A DNA stretch of 64,000 nucleotides from Sacculina carcini (GCA_916048095.2 OU696575.1:9232468-9296467), one strand, 5' to 3'. Positions 1 to 11,148 are shown, counted from the first letter of the stretch. The notes: a model not told the origin generated them from the sequence alone. Numbers and translations are program-made.

Positions 1-1640
1 CCTCTCATGTCTAGGTGGTTTGTCAGTTTGAGTATTTTGGTTTCGTGATGAAGGTGGTCTACTGGTGTGGTAGCTGTGCATCCTGTCATTGTTCTGAGTG
101 CAGTGTTTTGAAGTGTTTGAAGTGTGTTTGTGTGGCGTGTTGCGAGATTGCTAACACATGCAGGACTAGCATATTCTATCACGGGTCGGATGTACTGTTT
201 GTATATAGTGGTTGTGGTGTCTTTGTTGTGTCCGAAAGTTGTGTGTGAGAGTGCTTTCAGTGTGTTGAGGCGTGGAGTGACTTTAGTTTTAATGTTGGTG
301 GTGTGTTGTTTGAATGAGAGTTGTGTGTTGTATGCGACGCCTAGTATTTTTGGTGTGTTCGTGTGTGGGATGATCGTGTTGTTGATAGTGATTTGTGGTG
401 TGTAGTTGTGTTCGGATGTCCAGTTGGTGATGAGTGTGGCTGTGAATTCGGCCGGTGCAATGTTCAGTTGGTTTGGTACCGTTTGTGTTGTGTGAGCTGT
501 TCGAAACCTGCGACCGTTGACATGGCAGCGCGGCAGTGACATGGCAACGCGGTTGTGTCGTACCGTCACTGCCATCATGTATTACGCGTTTGGTTATTGC
601 CTGTGTACATGGTTTAACAGTTTTCACTACTCGCTTCGTGGACTGCTGGGCAATTTGCCTTGGTTGTTCGTTTGAAGAATTTGTTGTTCGCTTCGTGGCA
701 AGATTGCGTTGACCAATATAGATCAGCATTATTGTTTGTTGAGATTTGAAAATATATAATAGCTAATATTATTACCAGAGGAAACATCATTATTAAGCGC
801 ATTCCATGTTCCCTCTGGAGCTGGAAGAAAGCAGCGCTAGAATCGTTCTGTACTCCAGCGGAGTCATACTCTCGGAATGTTTAGAAGACAAAATGGTCCT
901 CCTTACTGCCAGGAAATCATCAGGAAGTAATTTGTTCATCAGGGGATGTTGTGCTTAATCTCTACAGCATGCCCACACTGCTAACCTTCCTACGATGGTA
1001 AATACCACCAAGAACCAAGTCACCACAGAGGAACTAGCAGGCTCTAACAACTATGTCTATGAGATTGAGGTCAAAATCCGCAGCACGAGACCACACAAGG
1101 GAACATTACTTCAGAATTGGCAAGATAAAAAACGAAGACAACTCTTGAAGATGGTGTAACTACCGAATAACCGGTACGCCTTTCTTATATAATTCACAGT
1201 TTCCGCGATGCCGAACTAACCAAATTCCGAATGCGACCCTCAAATGTCAGTTTGGTGTCTAAATGAGCACCCAATATATTAAGCTCATAATCAAACAAAC
1301 ATTATATACAAGGCTGACACGAATATTCTTTCACTTTACGATATACGAGTATATCCATTGGTGACTGCTGTTGACCATCCGTGAGCAATATATGTATACC
1401 TTCAGGTACTGGTATTTACCACAATGATACAACCGATGAGCTAGCCGAACTAGAATGTCTGAGCCTAATCTACCTGAGCCTTTCAATCATTGCGCTTCTA
1501 CCATTATACATGTCATTTCACACCATAGCCCGAATATCATACTTCATATAAAGGCACGACGCGCTAGTGAACGACTGGGCAACCAACAATTCAGCGTTAT
1601 GATAATTTCTGTAGCTCTAGTTTCCGTTATGGTTGTAGAG
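1..1640. other. no supportable gene
   Basis: The first 500 bases are strongly G/T-biased on the plus strand and short open frames there are low-complexity (His/Thr-rich on the reverse strand), so I do not call them genes. From about 830 to 1160 the composition is more balanced, but I could not link it to a protein family. Exons of the branching enzyme gene downstream of the one called at 2344-3192 would be expected on the minus strand in this direction; I saw none, so its first intron probably extends beyond the left edge. Confidence 0.5.
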
Positions 1641-1932
1641 CAGTGGTTATCAAACCTGTGGTACGCGAACACTTTCGAGGTTATGAACAATGGCACCAGG
1701 GCATGTGCCGATGTGCTGTGACCGAAATCATATAATGCAATTTGTCCATATGTTGGACAAGAAGCAGATATAGCCCTCGCGTTGAGTCGATTTTTCCGTT
1801 GTGTTCTCTACTTGTAATTATGTAAATAAAGTGATAGCTGATCGAATTGAGTTTCCCTGGAATCAAGTGGTACGCTGCGACTGTAAGGGACCTCCAAGTG
1901 GTACTCGGTCACAAAAAGATTGAGAGCCACTG
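1641..1932. mobile_element. hAT-type miniature element (MITE)
   Basis: The left end reads CAGTGGTTATCAAACCT and the right end, read in reverse complement, CAGTGGCTCTCAATCTT. These form imperfect terminal inverted repeats (13 of 17 positions) of the kind typical of hAT transposons. At 292 bp it has no coding capacity. I could not see a convincing 8-bp target duplication, so the copy is probably old. Confidence 0.6.
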
Positions 1933-2343
1933 ATGAATGCAATAACACGTTTACGTAGTTACTAGTCATATACCACCACTGCACAAGCACAGATCAACCG
2001 TCACTTCATGATGAGGTTAATGCTGACGCAGCTTTACTAACAATGCCTCCCTCGACCAATCATAATTGAGCGTTTACACGCACCAAGCTAGATACAGCAC
2101 CACTGTTCAATGAAGAGCGACACAGTGCTCACAAACTCTGCCTAAACCGCGAACCTAACTGACCTCCGCTAGCGCAGACATCGGACCGTGCGTGTCCTGT
2201 ACTTAATAGTCCTTGACTTTAATATATTATGGCACAAAAGTGAGACAAAAATATTATAATGTAATATATGCATGCATTTAGCATGGCATAATTGTACAAA
2301 TGATACGATTAATTATTCCTCTAAAACATATGCCCAGGCTCAC

Positions 2344-3192
2344 CTGGTAGCCGAAGCTGGCGTAATAAGCGTGCTCCATTATGGCCATCAGTTGAATGGC
2401 GTTGTAGCCGTGCGCCACAACACGCGGCAGCACCGTGTCGACAAACTCGGCGTACTGCGCGACACGCGGCTGCTCGCTGCTAATGCCCACGTGACACTCG
2501 TAGATGCGCAGGCTGGAGGGACGCGGCGGCCGCTCGTAGCGCCATATGTACGGCTGCGGCGGACGCCACACGTGTTGATTGTAGGCCACACCACCGCCGG
2601 ACGAGGTCGACTGTTTGGGCGGCAGCACGTACGAGGCCCACGGTGATAGCCGATCAAACATGCTACCGTCGTGCGTCTCAACCACCAGCTTCACCTGGCT
2701 GAGATGCGTGACGGACGCACCGACCGGCACTTGACGCTCCGGCACACCGCCGCTGGGCAGTTGCAGCAGCCACTTGCCGTACGGCTGCCGTGTGAACGGC
2801 ACCAGCTGCCAGTCGCTGAACTCGCCCTTGGCATAGAGCGCACGCGCCGCCGGACACCACTCGCGCCACGTCAGCGAGCCGTCGGTGCCGAAGTGCACGC
2901 CAAACTCGGTGTAGCCGCCGGCAAATGTCACCAGTCCGCCTTCGTGCCGGTCAATGTGCTCCAGCAGTTGAGCAACGCGTGTGTAGCGTCTGCGCAGCTC
3001 GCCAGAGAACGGCGTCAGATATGGATCGAGCTGGAGAAGGTATTTGAGCCGCGGCGGAGTCTGGAAATCTTCAAGTTGATCATCGGCATCTTCGCTGGCG
3101 GAGGTGATGGCTGCCGTTGAAGATTTGGCGTCGTTGCCGTCGCAAGAGCCGGTACTACCGTCGCCGGCCGATTTGTCAGCCACGTCCGTCAT
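2344..3192 (-). CDS. GBE1: 1,4-alpha-glucan (glycogen) branching enzyme, first coding exon
   Basis: Glycogen branching enzyme moves short alpha-1,4 glucan chains to alpha-1,6 positions during glycogen synthesis in the cytosol. This exon encodes about 283 residues. A Ser/Asp-rich leader comes first, then the N-terminal segment (LLQLDPYLTPFSGELRRRY), then a CBM48-type glycan-binding domain (FGVHFGTDGSLTWREWCPAA, LSPWASYV), then the start of the GH13 barrel (LRIYECHVGISS, QLMAIMEHAYYASFGYQ). These motifs match animal GBE1 almost residue for residue. The catalytic Asp/Glu residues lie in exons outside the window. I chose the Met at 3192 because homology begins soon after it; an in-frame Met at 3255 is separated from it by a run of T. 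The exon ends in CAG followed by GTGAGC (intron from 2343 leftward), phase 0. Confidence in the family is very high; the start is less certain. Confidence 0.93.
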
Positions 3193-3466
3193 ATTTGTCT
3201 TCAACAAAAAAAAATCAGGGCAAAAACCGCCGTTACAATACACGTCGTATAACATTGAGCAACCAAATGAATAAATCTGCTACAAACAACGATTATACGA
3301 CTATGAAAAAACTCTGAGGTGATGTTTGTAAACTAAATCCTAGACCCTGGAGGGAAGACGGAAACAAATACCAGAAAAAAACAAACAAAGAAATAAACAT
3401 AATATTATATTCAGGATGCTCCCGGAACATAACTTGTCGATGGTAGATAATTCAAAGTGCAACAGT

Positions 3467-3558
3467 TATACGAGTCATAAGTCAACGAGTCATAAGTCAC
3501 GAGTCGTAAATATACGAGTCATAAGTCCGTTATACGAGTCATAAGCCTCGTATAAGTC
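3467..3558. repeat. irregular tandem repeat, unit ACGAGTCATAAGT
   Basis: About six imperfect copies of a 13-19 bp unit built around ACGAGTCATAAGTC follow one another, with small spacers and single-base changes. It looks like a short degenerate minisatellite. Confidence 0.75.
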
Positions 3559-4069
3559 AAACGAGACACCATTAATAGACCATAGCAACAACATGAATTT
3601 GATGTAGAGCACTTCTACGATAAAGGCACAGGCACAATAACGAACAGTGATAATAAATGGAGATGGGTTATATCAGATATATACAAAGAGCACAAGATGG
3701 CAAAAAATACTAGAATGCACGAAAAAACATAATGAAAAGTAAACAAAAATATTCCAGATGACCATTAGAGTGAGCAGCGAGTACTTCATCCGCCCTTGAG
3801 CAGGTATTTTTAACCTGTTGGGTGTTGGGAGCTAGCTCCCCTTGGCTTCGCTAAGTGCAGTTGAACCTGCGCAGTTGAATTTAACCTGATTACTTTGATC
3901 GTGTGCATGTGTTCATTGCCACTATGTGTGTGCGCGTGTGCCCATTGTGTGGGATTGATATTGTGTGTATGCGTGTACGTATCTGACTAGTGGGTGGACT
4001 GTACCATGGTGTGAGACTTGTGAGAGACTAGTGAGGGAGTGTCATTTTACCGGGTGTATTTCTGTTGGA

Positions 4070-4108
4070 GCAAAGCAAAGCAAAGCAAAGCAAAGCAAAG
4101 CAAAGCAA
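4070..4108. repeat. (CAAAG)n microsatellite
   Basis: Seven to eight perfect copies of the pentamer CAAAG lie in tandem. Confidence 0.9.
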
Positions 4109-4659
4109 CATGAAACACTGGATGTCCAGCCACCCACCTCACTGATAGAAACCAGGTTAAAGAAATAGCCGGTTTAGTCGCCGACCACTCGACCATGTGA
4201 CCGGTTGTACTAGGCTACACAGTATAAGTAGCAAGATTGTGCCATACCACTTAGCTTAGCAGATGCATTACAGTGAATCACCCAACTGAACATTGACATA
4301 TATTTGTATAATGCACATTATAACACAAGCGCGAAAAGACAAATCTAAAGACATTTAAACTCAGTGAGAACAGGAGTTTGAAGATAGCGGAGAAAGTGTG
4401 AGGATATGTCGGATCAAGCGGATTCAAGCAGATGTATGTACAACATAGAAGCAAAAGAATTGATAAAAATATTTTCATAAATGTGTGAGGAAGGCAAATT
4501 ATATATCCGAAGCGCATAAAAAGTAAATGATTAGGACGACCGGGGGATAAGTTGACAGCAGGAAGACTAACTAAAGGCTGAGAGTACAAGATCTTTTGGC
4601 TTTGTCCGAATTGCGTCAGCGATTACGCGGCGACCAAGCGCGAGCAAAGCCAGGTATCG

Positions 4660-5712
4660 ATGGAAAAGTTTTCCTCAACCCTAGAATGGCATCTGGCTCA
4701 GCTGAAGTGCGATCTCTTAAGTGAGATCAAGCCATGCCACAAGTCAGCATCGCCTGCTCCGCATTCTTATATCTCTGATTCACATTCGACCGTCCCCCGT
4801 CGCTCCTACGCCGTCGTCCTGAAGACCTCTACCAATGCCACTGTGAAAACCGACATAGTTGAGAAGCTAATGGACACTGTTCCGGTGGCACAGGTGTGGA
4901 CAACGTCGGCAGGCGGGGTAGTCATCACCCGCCACACGCAAGACGCTGCAAATGAAGCCGCCAAAAAGCTTGGACGACGTAAAACTGAGTGTCCACAAGG
5001 CTCAGTCCTTGGACCAGTACTTTTTCTGGCTTACATCAATGATGTGGTCGACAGCCTCGAGTCAACTGCCCGTTTGTTTGCTGACGACGCAAAGATATAT
5101 AGAGTCCTGAGGACCGATGATGACACTGAGGCCCTCCACCGAGACATGCAACGTTTGGGAAACTGGAGCGACAAATGGTTGCTTACATTCAACGCAGCCA
5201 AATGTAAAACAATGCATTTCGGCCGGAATAACCAACAAGAGGTATACTTTCTCAACAACAGGAGGCTTGGAGAGACAACACAGGAGAAGGACCTTGGGAT
5301 AATTGTGGCTCACAACCTCCAATCCTCGGTCCACGTCTCATCGGTGGCAGCCAAGGCAAACAGCAGGCTGGGCATCATGAAGATAAACTGTAGTGTGCTC
5401 ACCAAGGACATTCTTCTGCCCCTGTACCTCTGCCTGGTCCGCCCCACCTTGGACTACGCAGCCCAGGCATGGACCCCTCACCTGGTGCTTGATATTCAGG
5501 CCCTGTAGAGAGTACAGAGGAGGGCCACTAATCTGGTCCCGAGACTGGCCCAGCTGCCCTATGAGGGGCGGTGCTGGCACCTTGGACTACAGACACTAGA
5601 GGCAAGGAGAGTGAGAGGTGACACGATAGAAAGTTTCAAGCTGTTGCACCACTACGAGGACGTCCCCTACTCGAGGTTCTTCCAACTGAACACCAACCAG
5701 CTGCGTTTCTAA
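4660..5712 (+). pseudogene. CR1/Jockey-like LINE copy, internally deleted and broken
   Basis: The reading frame 4660-5508 starts with about 110 residues that resemble a LINE ORF1 product. It then passes directly into the middle of a reverse transcriptase: PQGSVLGPVLF (motif near RT block 4/B), FADDAKIY (catalytic Asp-Asp), and a thumb region with KDLGIIV and PTLDYAAQAW. The endonuclease and the first half of the RT are missing, so the join at about 4985-4990 reflects an internal deletion. An in-frame TAG at 5506-5508 interrupts the frame, and homologous C-terminal sequence continues in the same frame to TAA at 5710-5712. The copy cannot encode a working RT. No terminal repeats or clear tail were seen. 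Confidence 0.85.
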
Positions 5713-6407
5713 TTCCTTAAGAAGATCACATCTTATTTCCCCACTATCTTTTCATAGGTACGCCTATATTTGCTGTTTTATCGTGCCTTTTCGCCTGCCC
5801 ATTTTGTCGTTTTTAGAGCCCAAACATCCGGCCTTTACTAATAAGCATGAAAATAACGTGTGTAAAAAATGCATAAAAAATACGAAAAACGTCGCTTGTT
5901 AAATTACACTGGCTCAACAGAAATTTTGTTTCAATATCAGAAAAATTAGGTAAAAACACAAAATACGTATGTATCTAATCACACCTCGGTATTACGTCGC
6001 TGACAATTACTTCTCAATGTTAACCCCACATTCCAAAATACACCCAAACTGAATGTATTAAGGTCGTATGTTTAGTCGACCATATGGTATTAGCACTGAA
6101 ACATTATAAATACTTAGAAGCAAATGTTTTGGAGATGAGAATTAGAGAAAAATGATGACTGGCTGGAACCTTCTGCTTCAGAAATATCAAACAACTAAAA
6201 TTATTATTTTAATCAACCTGCTAATTACTAACCAAGCGATAGAATTTTGCGTTTTGAACATATTTTGCGCTTTGTTGGATAATAATATAATTCTTTCGAA
6301 ATGTGATATCCAATTTTTTCATTTCATTTAAATCGATTCTGTCATCATTTACATAACATAAATAGTGACAAGGAGTCGACAGAAGCTGAAGCTTTTTTGG
6401 GATATAG
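5713..6407. other. AT-rich intergenic sequence
   Basis: No gene, repeat structure or recognisable element was seen. It lies between the dead LINE copy and the foldback element. Confidence 0.5.
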
Positions 6408-6409
6408 TA

Positions 6410-6671
6410 CAATATTACCCTATGAACATATTAGCCACAAGCGCCCACATAATCCCATACTCTACAATAGGGCAATATGTATATGTATATGGGCAAATAT
6501 GTTCACCTCGGCCAGTGTAGTATCAAAGGCGTAGCAAGTGCGGTAAGTGCGACTGCGGCGTGTGGCCAATATGTTCACTTTTCACCATAGCGTAATTTCA
6601 GTGGTTTTCAACACAACGCACGAGTTCGTATACAACAGATGACTAGCACTTAACGCACTGTGTGTGGTTAT
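6410..6671 (+). repeat. left arm of a long-inverted-repeat foldback element
   Basis: This segment is the reverse complement of 11331-11563 over nearly its whole length, with scattered mismatches and a short extra stretch near 6475-6495. Examples shared between arms are GTGTGGCCAATATGTTCACT and CCACCATAGCGTAATTTCAG (the left arm has TCACCATAG). Together with a unique loop (6672-6739) it makes an element of about 560 bp, flanked by TA on both sides (6408-6409 and 11564-11565). It has no coding capacity, so it is a MITE or foldback element whose movement would need a transposase from elsewhere. Confidence 0.85.
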
Positions 6672-6739
6672 TGGCTAGGTTCAGTGAGCTGACCTAACCA
6701 AACTTGACCTATCCTGACCAACCTAACCTAATCAATAAC

Positions 6740-6916
6740 TGTGGCATGTGTATAAGTGCTGTACCGTATGTCGTCATGTCAGAGAGTGTAGAGTGTGACA
6801 GGCTTATTCGCAGAACTCTGTTGCAACCCGATCCTGTGCACCTGCAGCCATGTATGTCAGTATTGTATGTATCAATACCAGTCATGTGTGTGCAATAAAC
6901 CAGACAACACGTTACA
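6740..6916 (+). repeat. 5' LTR of the Gypsy element
   Basis: It starts TGTGGCATG and ends CGTTACA, and is identical to 11149-11325. A TATAAG motif lies near the start (about 6751) and an AATAAA poly(A) signal at 6894-6899. Both are standard LTR control elements, which places the transcript ends in this short LTR. Confidence 0.95.
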
Positions 6917-6930
6917 TGGTGTCAGAAGTT
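6917..6930 (+). other. primer binding site, probably tRNA-Leu
   Basis: TGGTGTCAGAAGT directly follows the 5' LTR. It is complementary to the 3' end of some animal tRNA-Leu species including CCA, judged from memory of tRNA sequences. Confidence 0.7.
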
Positions 6931-6985
6931 TCGGACCTGCGTCCCATTATTACCGTTATTGTGTTGGTGGTATCGTGGAGTAACT

Positions 6986-9304
6986 ATGTCGTGCAGACAG
7001 CCGGATGAGCTAGATCTCAGCTCTCCAACGTTGGCGAATACGTGGCGCACCTGGAAAAGAGATTGGACGTACTATGCGTCCGCTAGGGAGTTATCCAGCA
7101 AGCCAATGGCGATGCAAATTGGCACTTTTTTTAATTGTGCCGGGAAAGCTGCACAAGAAGTGGCTTCTCATTTTTTGTGGTCGGAGGAGGGCGGCACTCT
7201 CGACGAATTGATTGCCGAGTTCGAGAATTACTGTGCGCCACACAAGAACGTGATTATGGAGAGGTTCAAATTCTACAACCGTGCTCAACAGCCAGGGGAA
7301 AGCGTCACGGCGTTCGTCGCTGCGTTGCGAAATCTCAGTGCTAGCTGTGAGTTCACTAACACTGATGAAATGATTCGCGACAGAATATGCATCGGTGTAT
7401 ACGACAAATCAGCGCAACAAACGCTGTTGAAAATCTCGTCCCTGACGTTGGCCTCAGCTATTTCAACGGCGCTGACGGAGGAGGCGTCGCGTCAAGATCA
7501 ACTGGTCATGACCAACGTGGATCCTCCAGTTTCAGGCGTGTGTACTGCTGCTTCGTCATCAACATCATCATCTGCAGCCGGTGGTCGTCCAACTGGTGGA
7601 AGTGAGTGCCGTTTTTGTATGCGCAGGCACGAAATGAGACGGTCCGAGTGTCCTGCGTGGAACCGCCTCTGCCGAGTCTGCGGACGCCGTCACCATTTTG
7701 CAGGCAGTATCGAGTGTCGCGCTGCACGTGCTGGCGAGAGCGGTGAGCGTCGCAGTGCACCCACCAGGGAAAGAGCGGTCGCTCAGAGCGACAGCCCTGC
7801 AACACGAGACAGTCGAGCGATGAGTCATAGACGTGACGTGCAGACACTGCAGGACAATAAGCTGCAAGATTCGCTGTCAGTGGGTATGGAGAGTAGCAGT
7901 GTCGGTAGTAAAGTATTCAAAACATTGATCACGCAGAACGGTAAACTGATCAAATTTCTCGTTGACTCAGGGTCTCAACTAAATGTAGTTTCTGTTGAGT
8001 CCTATAAACAATTTTCTGGTGATGTTGAAATGGTCAGTTTAAAACCGTCAAAAATGCTGCTTCGAATGTATAACGGTGCTCTCATATCCACTGTGGGTAA
8101 AATATCGGTCCCAGTTAAGAAACATGTAAATGATAATCTGCAAAATATGTTGTGTTATGTAGTGGACGCTGATGTTTTTCCGGTCCTCAGTCTGCAGACT
8201 TCGGTTAGCATGCGTATTATATCAGTGCTCGATTGTGACCCACTTGATTACGTGCCCGGGCCCAGCATGGTACACAACTCGCAGAATAATTCACCGTCTG
8301 CAACCACACTGTCAGGTTTGACACAATCGCCTATGACAGCCGGAAATAAGCAAGACGTAATGCATAAATTCGCTGATGTTTTCGATGACAATACAGTTGG
8401 GCTGATTTGCCAGGACTTTGAAATTCAAGTAGACCCCACGGTTGTTCCTGTGGTTGAACCTCCTAGGCGTGTGCGTATACATGTGAGAGAAAAACTTCGA
8501 GATAAGCTGAATAGCCTCGAAAATCAGGGAATAATTGCCAAAGTGGTCGAGCCAACAGAATGGGTATCCAACATAGTTATTGTGCCCAAGGCTTCAGGCG
8601 ATATCAGGTTGTGTCTTGATCCCAGATCTTTGAATAAGGCGATTCGCCGGGCTCATTACCCCACACCAACGGTAGATGAGGTTGCGTATCGACTTTCAAA
8701 GGCGAAAGTTTTCTCTCTCATTGATGTACATTCAGCGTTTTTACATGTAGGATTGTCAGAACAATCTTCCAGGTTATGCTGTTTTCACACACCGTTTGGT
8801 AGGTACAGGTGGTGTCGTCTGCCTTATGGAACATCTTGCGCACCCGAAATTTGGCAACGATTAATGCACGAAATGATCACTGACTTGGCAGGAGTAGAAG
8901 TTATAGCCGATGACTTTCTAGTCTCGGGAAAAGGGGACACATATGAGGAAGCAGTAGCAGACCACGATAAAAACCTAGTTGCGTTTCTCCAGACAGCCCG
9001 TTCGCGAAATTTGAAACTGAATACAGCGAAATTCAGATACCAACTGAAGGAAGTAGAGTGGATGGGACATGTGTTTAATGATAGTGGCATGAGTCCGAGT
9101 CCAAGAAAGGTTGAAGCCGTTGCTAAATATCCGCAACCTACCTGTTTGGCAGAGTTGAAGCGATTTTTGGGAATGGTGGCATACCTCTCGAGATATATTC
9201 CTGACGTGTCGTCGGTAGTTGCTCCTCTTAGGCAGCTTACGAAAGCGAAATATGAGTGGTATTGGAGTACGGAGTGTGAGAAGTCATTTGACAAGATAAA
9301 ATAA
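6986..9304 (+). CDS. Gypsy Gag-protease-reverse transcriptase (5' part of gag-pol)
   Basis: One frame carries Gag and the first half of Pol. After a capsid-like region come two CCHC-type zinc knuckles (CRFCMRRHEMRRSEC; CRVCGRRHHFAGSIEC, about nt 7605-7715), then an aspartic protease (LVDSGSQ, about nt 7960). The RT follows (about nt 8440-9150), with RLCLDPRSLN, FSLIDVHSAF, LPYGTSCAPE and the catalytic box VIADDFLV. The frame ends after the RT connection region at TAA 9302-9304. RNase H and integrase lie in another frame from about 9309. I chose the Met at 6986 (MSCRQPDEL) over one at 6959 because the earlier residues overlap the leader. The break looks like a small frameshift mutation rather than normal organisation. 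Confidence 0.9.
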   Translation: MSCRQPDELDLSSPTLANTWRTWKRDWTYYASARELSSKPMAMQIGTFFNCAGKAAQEVASHFLWSEEGGTLDELIAEFENYCAPHKNVIMERFKFYNRAQQPGESVTAFVAALRNLSASCEFTNTDEMIRDRICIGVYDKSAQQTLLKISSLTLASAISTALTEEASRQDQLVMTNVDPPVSGVCTAASSSTSSSAAGGRPTGGSECRFCMRRHEMRRSECPAWNRLCRVCGRRHHFAGSIECRAARAGESGERRSAPTRERAVAQSDSPATRDSRAMSHRRDVQTLQDNKLQDSLSVGMESSSVGSKVFKTLITQNGKLIKFLVDSGSQLNVVSVESYKQFSGDVEMVSLKPSKMLLRMYNGALISTVGKISVPVKKHVNDNLQNMLCYVVDADVFPVLSLQTSVSMRIISVLDCDPLDYVPGPSMVHNSQNNSPSATTLSGLTQSPMTAGNKQDVMHKFADVFDDNTVGLICQDFEIQVDPTVVPVVEPPRRVRIHVREKLRDKLNSLENQGIIAKVVEPTEWVSNIVIVPKASGDIRLCLDPRSLNKAIRRAHYPTPTVDEVAYRLSKAKVFSLIDVHSAFLHVGLSEQSSRLCCFHTPFGRYRWCRLPYGTSCAPEIWQRLMHEMITDLAGVEVIADDFLVSGKGDTYEEAVADHDKNLVAFLQTARSRNLKLNTAKFRYQLKEVEWMGHVFNDSGMSPSPRKVEAVAKYPQPTCLAELKRFLGMVAYLSRYIPDVSSVVAPLRQLTKAKYEWYWSTECEKSFDKIK

Positions 9305-9308
9305 TATT

Positions 9309-11057
9309 TTGATCAGAGCCCCGGTGCTCACGTATTACCGACCCGAGCTTCCCGCTACTGTACAATGTGATGCTTCGAGCACAGGACTAGGGGGAGTACT
9401 ACTACAGGAGGGACGCCCCGTAATTTATTGCAGCAGATCACTGACGTCAGCTGAGCGTGCGTATTCACAAATAGAAAAAGAATTGCTGGCAGTCAGTTTT
9501 ACAATGAACCGACTGGATCAATTTGTCTATGGCAGATCTGTTTTGGTGCAAACAGATCACAAACCGTTAGTTGCAATTCAACAAAAAGCGTTGTGTGACG
9601 CCCCACTCCGGCTCCAAAGAATGTTGTTATCGTTGCAACGCTATAATTTCACATTGGTGTATTGTCCAGGTGCAAGTGTTCCAGTGGCTGATGCTTTGAG
9701 TCGCAGCACTAACGCGAGTAATACTGTTCAGAGCGTGGCAAGTGTTGAAGTTGAGAATATAAACTTGAGTTCAGGGCTAGCTGTTTCTCCAGAACGTAAA
9801 CAGGTCTATCAGGAGGCAACGAACAATGATCATTCGCTCCGACAAGTAATTGAGTACACCAAATCGGGGTGGCCGTCTCGTAGATCCATGTTACCTGCTG
9901 ATGTCGCTCAGTACTGGCCATTTCGTTTAGAAATGACGTCCCAGGACGGATTAGCGTTTAAGTATGGTAAGCTAGTGGTTCCCAAGTCGCTACGGGCAGG
10001 TGTCCTCTCCAGGCTTCATCGCGCTCATATTGGCTTGGCGTCAATCATGAGGTATGCCAGAGAGAACGTGTTTTGGCCGGGCATGGCGTCTGAGGTTAGA
10101 AACATGATATTGAACTGCACTGTTTGCATGTCCTATAGACAGGAGCAACCATCTGAGCCCATGATGCCACACACTATAGCGGAACGTCCGTGGCAAAAAT
10201 TAGCGGCAGATCTCTTTGAATTGAGCGGAAAGTGTTATCTTGTAACCGTTGATTATTTTAGTAATTATGTAGAAGTCGATCTCCTTCATCGTGTGACAAC
10301 TGCAGCAGTTGTCTCGTGTTTAACTACTCAGTTTGCTCGTCACGGGGTGCCAGAAGTATTGATCACGGACAATGGTCCACAGTTTTCGTCCCAGGAGTTC
10401 AAACAATTCATGCATCAAACAGACGTAGTACATATCACGTCAAGTCCGAGGTACCCCCAATCAAACGGGAAGGCTGAAAATGCTGTAAAAACGGTAAAAC
10501 AACTCTTCCGTAAAGCCAGCGCTTCTCATGAAAATCCACTTTGGGCATTGATGATCTGGCGTAACACACCCAGTGAGGGTACGAAATACTCGCCAAGTCA
10601 GATACTGTTCGGGCGTAGATGCAGAACGTTACTACCGACACATCGCGATTCTCTTTCACCTGCAACGGCAGTCGGTGTGCGAGAGAAGTTAGAAGAGCAG
10701 AAAAGGCGCCAACAGCAGGCGTACGACACTAAAGTGGGTCATCATCCGCTGGTACCACTGTCTATCGGCTCAGCAATACGAATGAAATTACCCGGTTCAA
10801 CAACATGGTCTTCCGGTATTTGCCTACGTTATTTAGGACACCGTTCATATGAAGTCCTTGTGAATGGAGTAAGATACAGGCGGAATCGCAGGCAGCTGAT
10901 GCTCGACAGTCAAACTCAGCCAGATTTGTACAGTGGCGTCAGCTCTCCTGCTCAAGATATCAGTGAGCCGAAGCTGAGTCCGGTTCTTCAACGACCTGTA
11001 CGAAGATCGTCGCGTCAGACCAGGCGTCCAGCGTACCTTGATGATTATGTTTGTTAA
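9309..11057 (+). CDS. Gypsy RNase H-integrase (3' part of pol)
   Basis: The frame opens with RNase H (VQCDASSTGLGG, EKELLAV, VQTDHKPL, giving the acidic residues D, E and D). It continues into integrase: an HHCC zinc domain (LHRAHIGLAS to CTVCMSY, about nt 10015-10135) and a DDE core (AADLFEL, ITDNGPQF, GKAENAVKTV). A C-terminal domain ends at TAA 11055-11057, 91 bp before the 3' LTR. All catalytic residues are present. The Met at 9309 is only the first Met in this frame: the domain is normally made as part of the Gag-Pol polyprotein, so in this copy it lacks its usual translation context. Confidence 0.9.
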   Translation: MIRAPVLTYYRPELPATVQCDASSTGLGGVLLQEGRPVIYCSRSLTSAERAYSQIEKELLAVSFTMNRLDQFVYGRSVLVQTDHKPLVAIQQKALCDAPLRLQRMLLSLQRYNFTLVYCPGASVPVADALSRSTNASNTVQSVASVEVENINLSSGLAVSPERKQVYQEATNNDHSLRQVIEYTKSGWPSRRSMLPADVAQYWPFRLEMTSQDGLAFKYGKLVVPKSLRAGVLSRLHRAHIGLASIMRYARENVFWPGMASEVRNMILNCTVCMSYRQEQPSEPMMPHTIAERPWQKLAADLFELSGKCYLVTVDYFSNYVEVDLLHRVTTAAVVSCLTTQFARHGVPEVLITDNGPQFSSQEFKQFMHQTDVVHITSSPRYPQSNGKAENAVKTVKQLFRKASASHENPLWALMIWRNTPSEGTKYSPSQILFGRRCRTLLPTHRDSLSPATAVGVREKLEEQKRRQQQAYDTKVGHHPLVPLSIGSAIRMKLPGSTTWSSGICLRYLGHRSYEVLVNGVRYRRNRRQLMLDSQTQPDLYSGVSSPAQDISEPKLSPVLQRPVRRSSRQTRRPAYLDDYVC

Positions 11058-11134
11058 ACCAATATGTGTGTGTGTGATTCATTATTTATATCAACTTGTC
11101 ACTTGAAATGTTTTAAAACATATATGTTTTTTTT

Positions 11135-11148
11135 GGGGGAAGAGGAGA
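11135..11148 (+). other. polypurine tract
   Basis: GGGGGAAGAGGAGA directly precedes the 3' LTR and follows a run of T. It is the expected plus-strand primer site for the Gypsy element. Confidence 0.85.

Larger units (their letters stand above)
3193..4600. other. upstream region of GBE1, no gene seen
   Basis: This is AT-rich sequence upstream of the branching enzyme gene, so its promoter probably lies here, but no core promoter motif stands out. It contains the short repeats listed separately. Open frames such as the one at 4278-4589 on the minus strand have no recognisable homology. Confidence 0.5.

Noticed and set aside
289..729. 146-codon open frame on the minus strand
   Set aside because: Thr/His/Gln-rich, arising from a G/T-biased plus strand; no family recognised.
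2671..3120. 149-codon plus-strand frame opposite the branching enzyme exon
   Set aside because: It is the antisense shadow of the clear GBE1 coding sequence.
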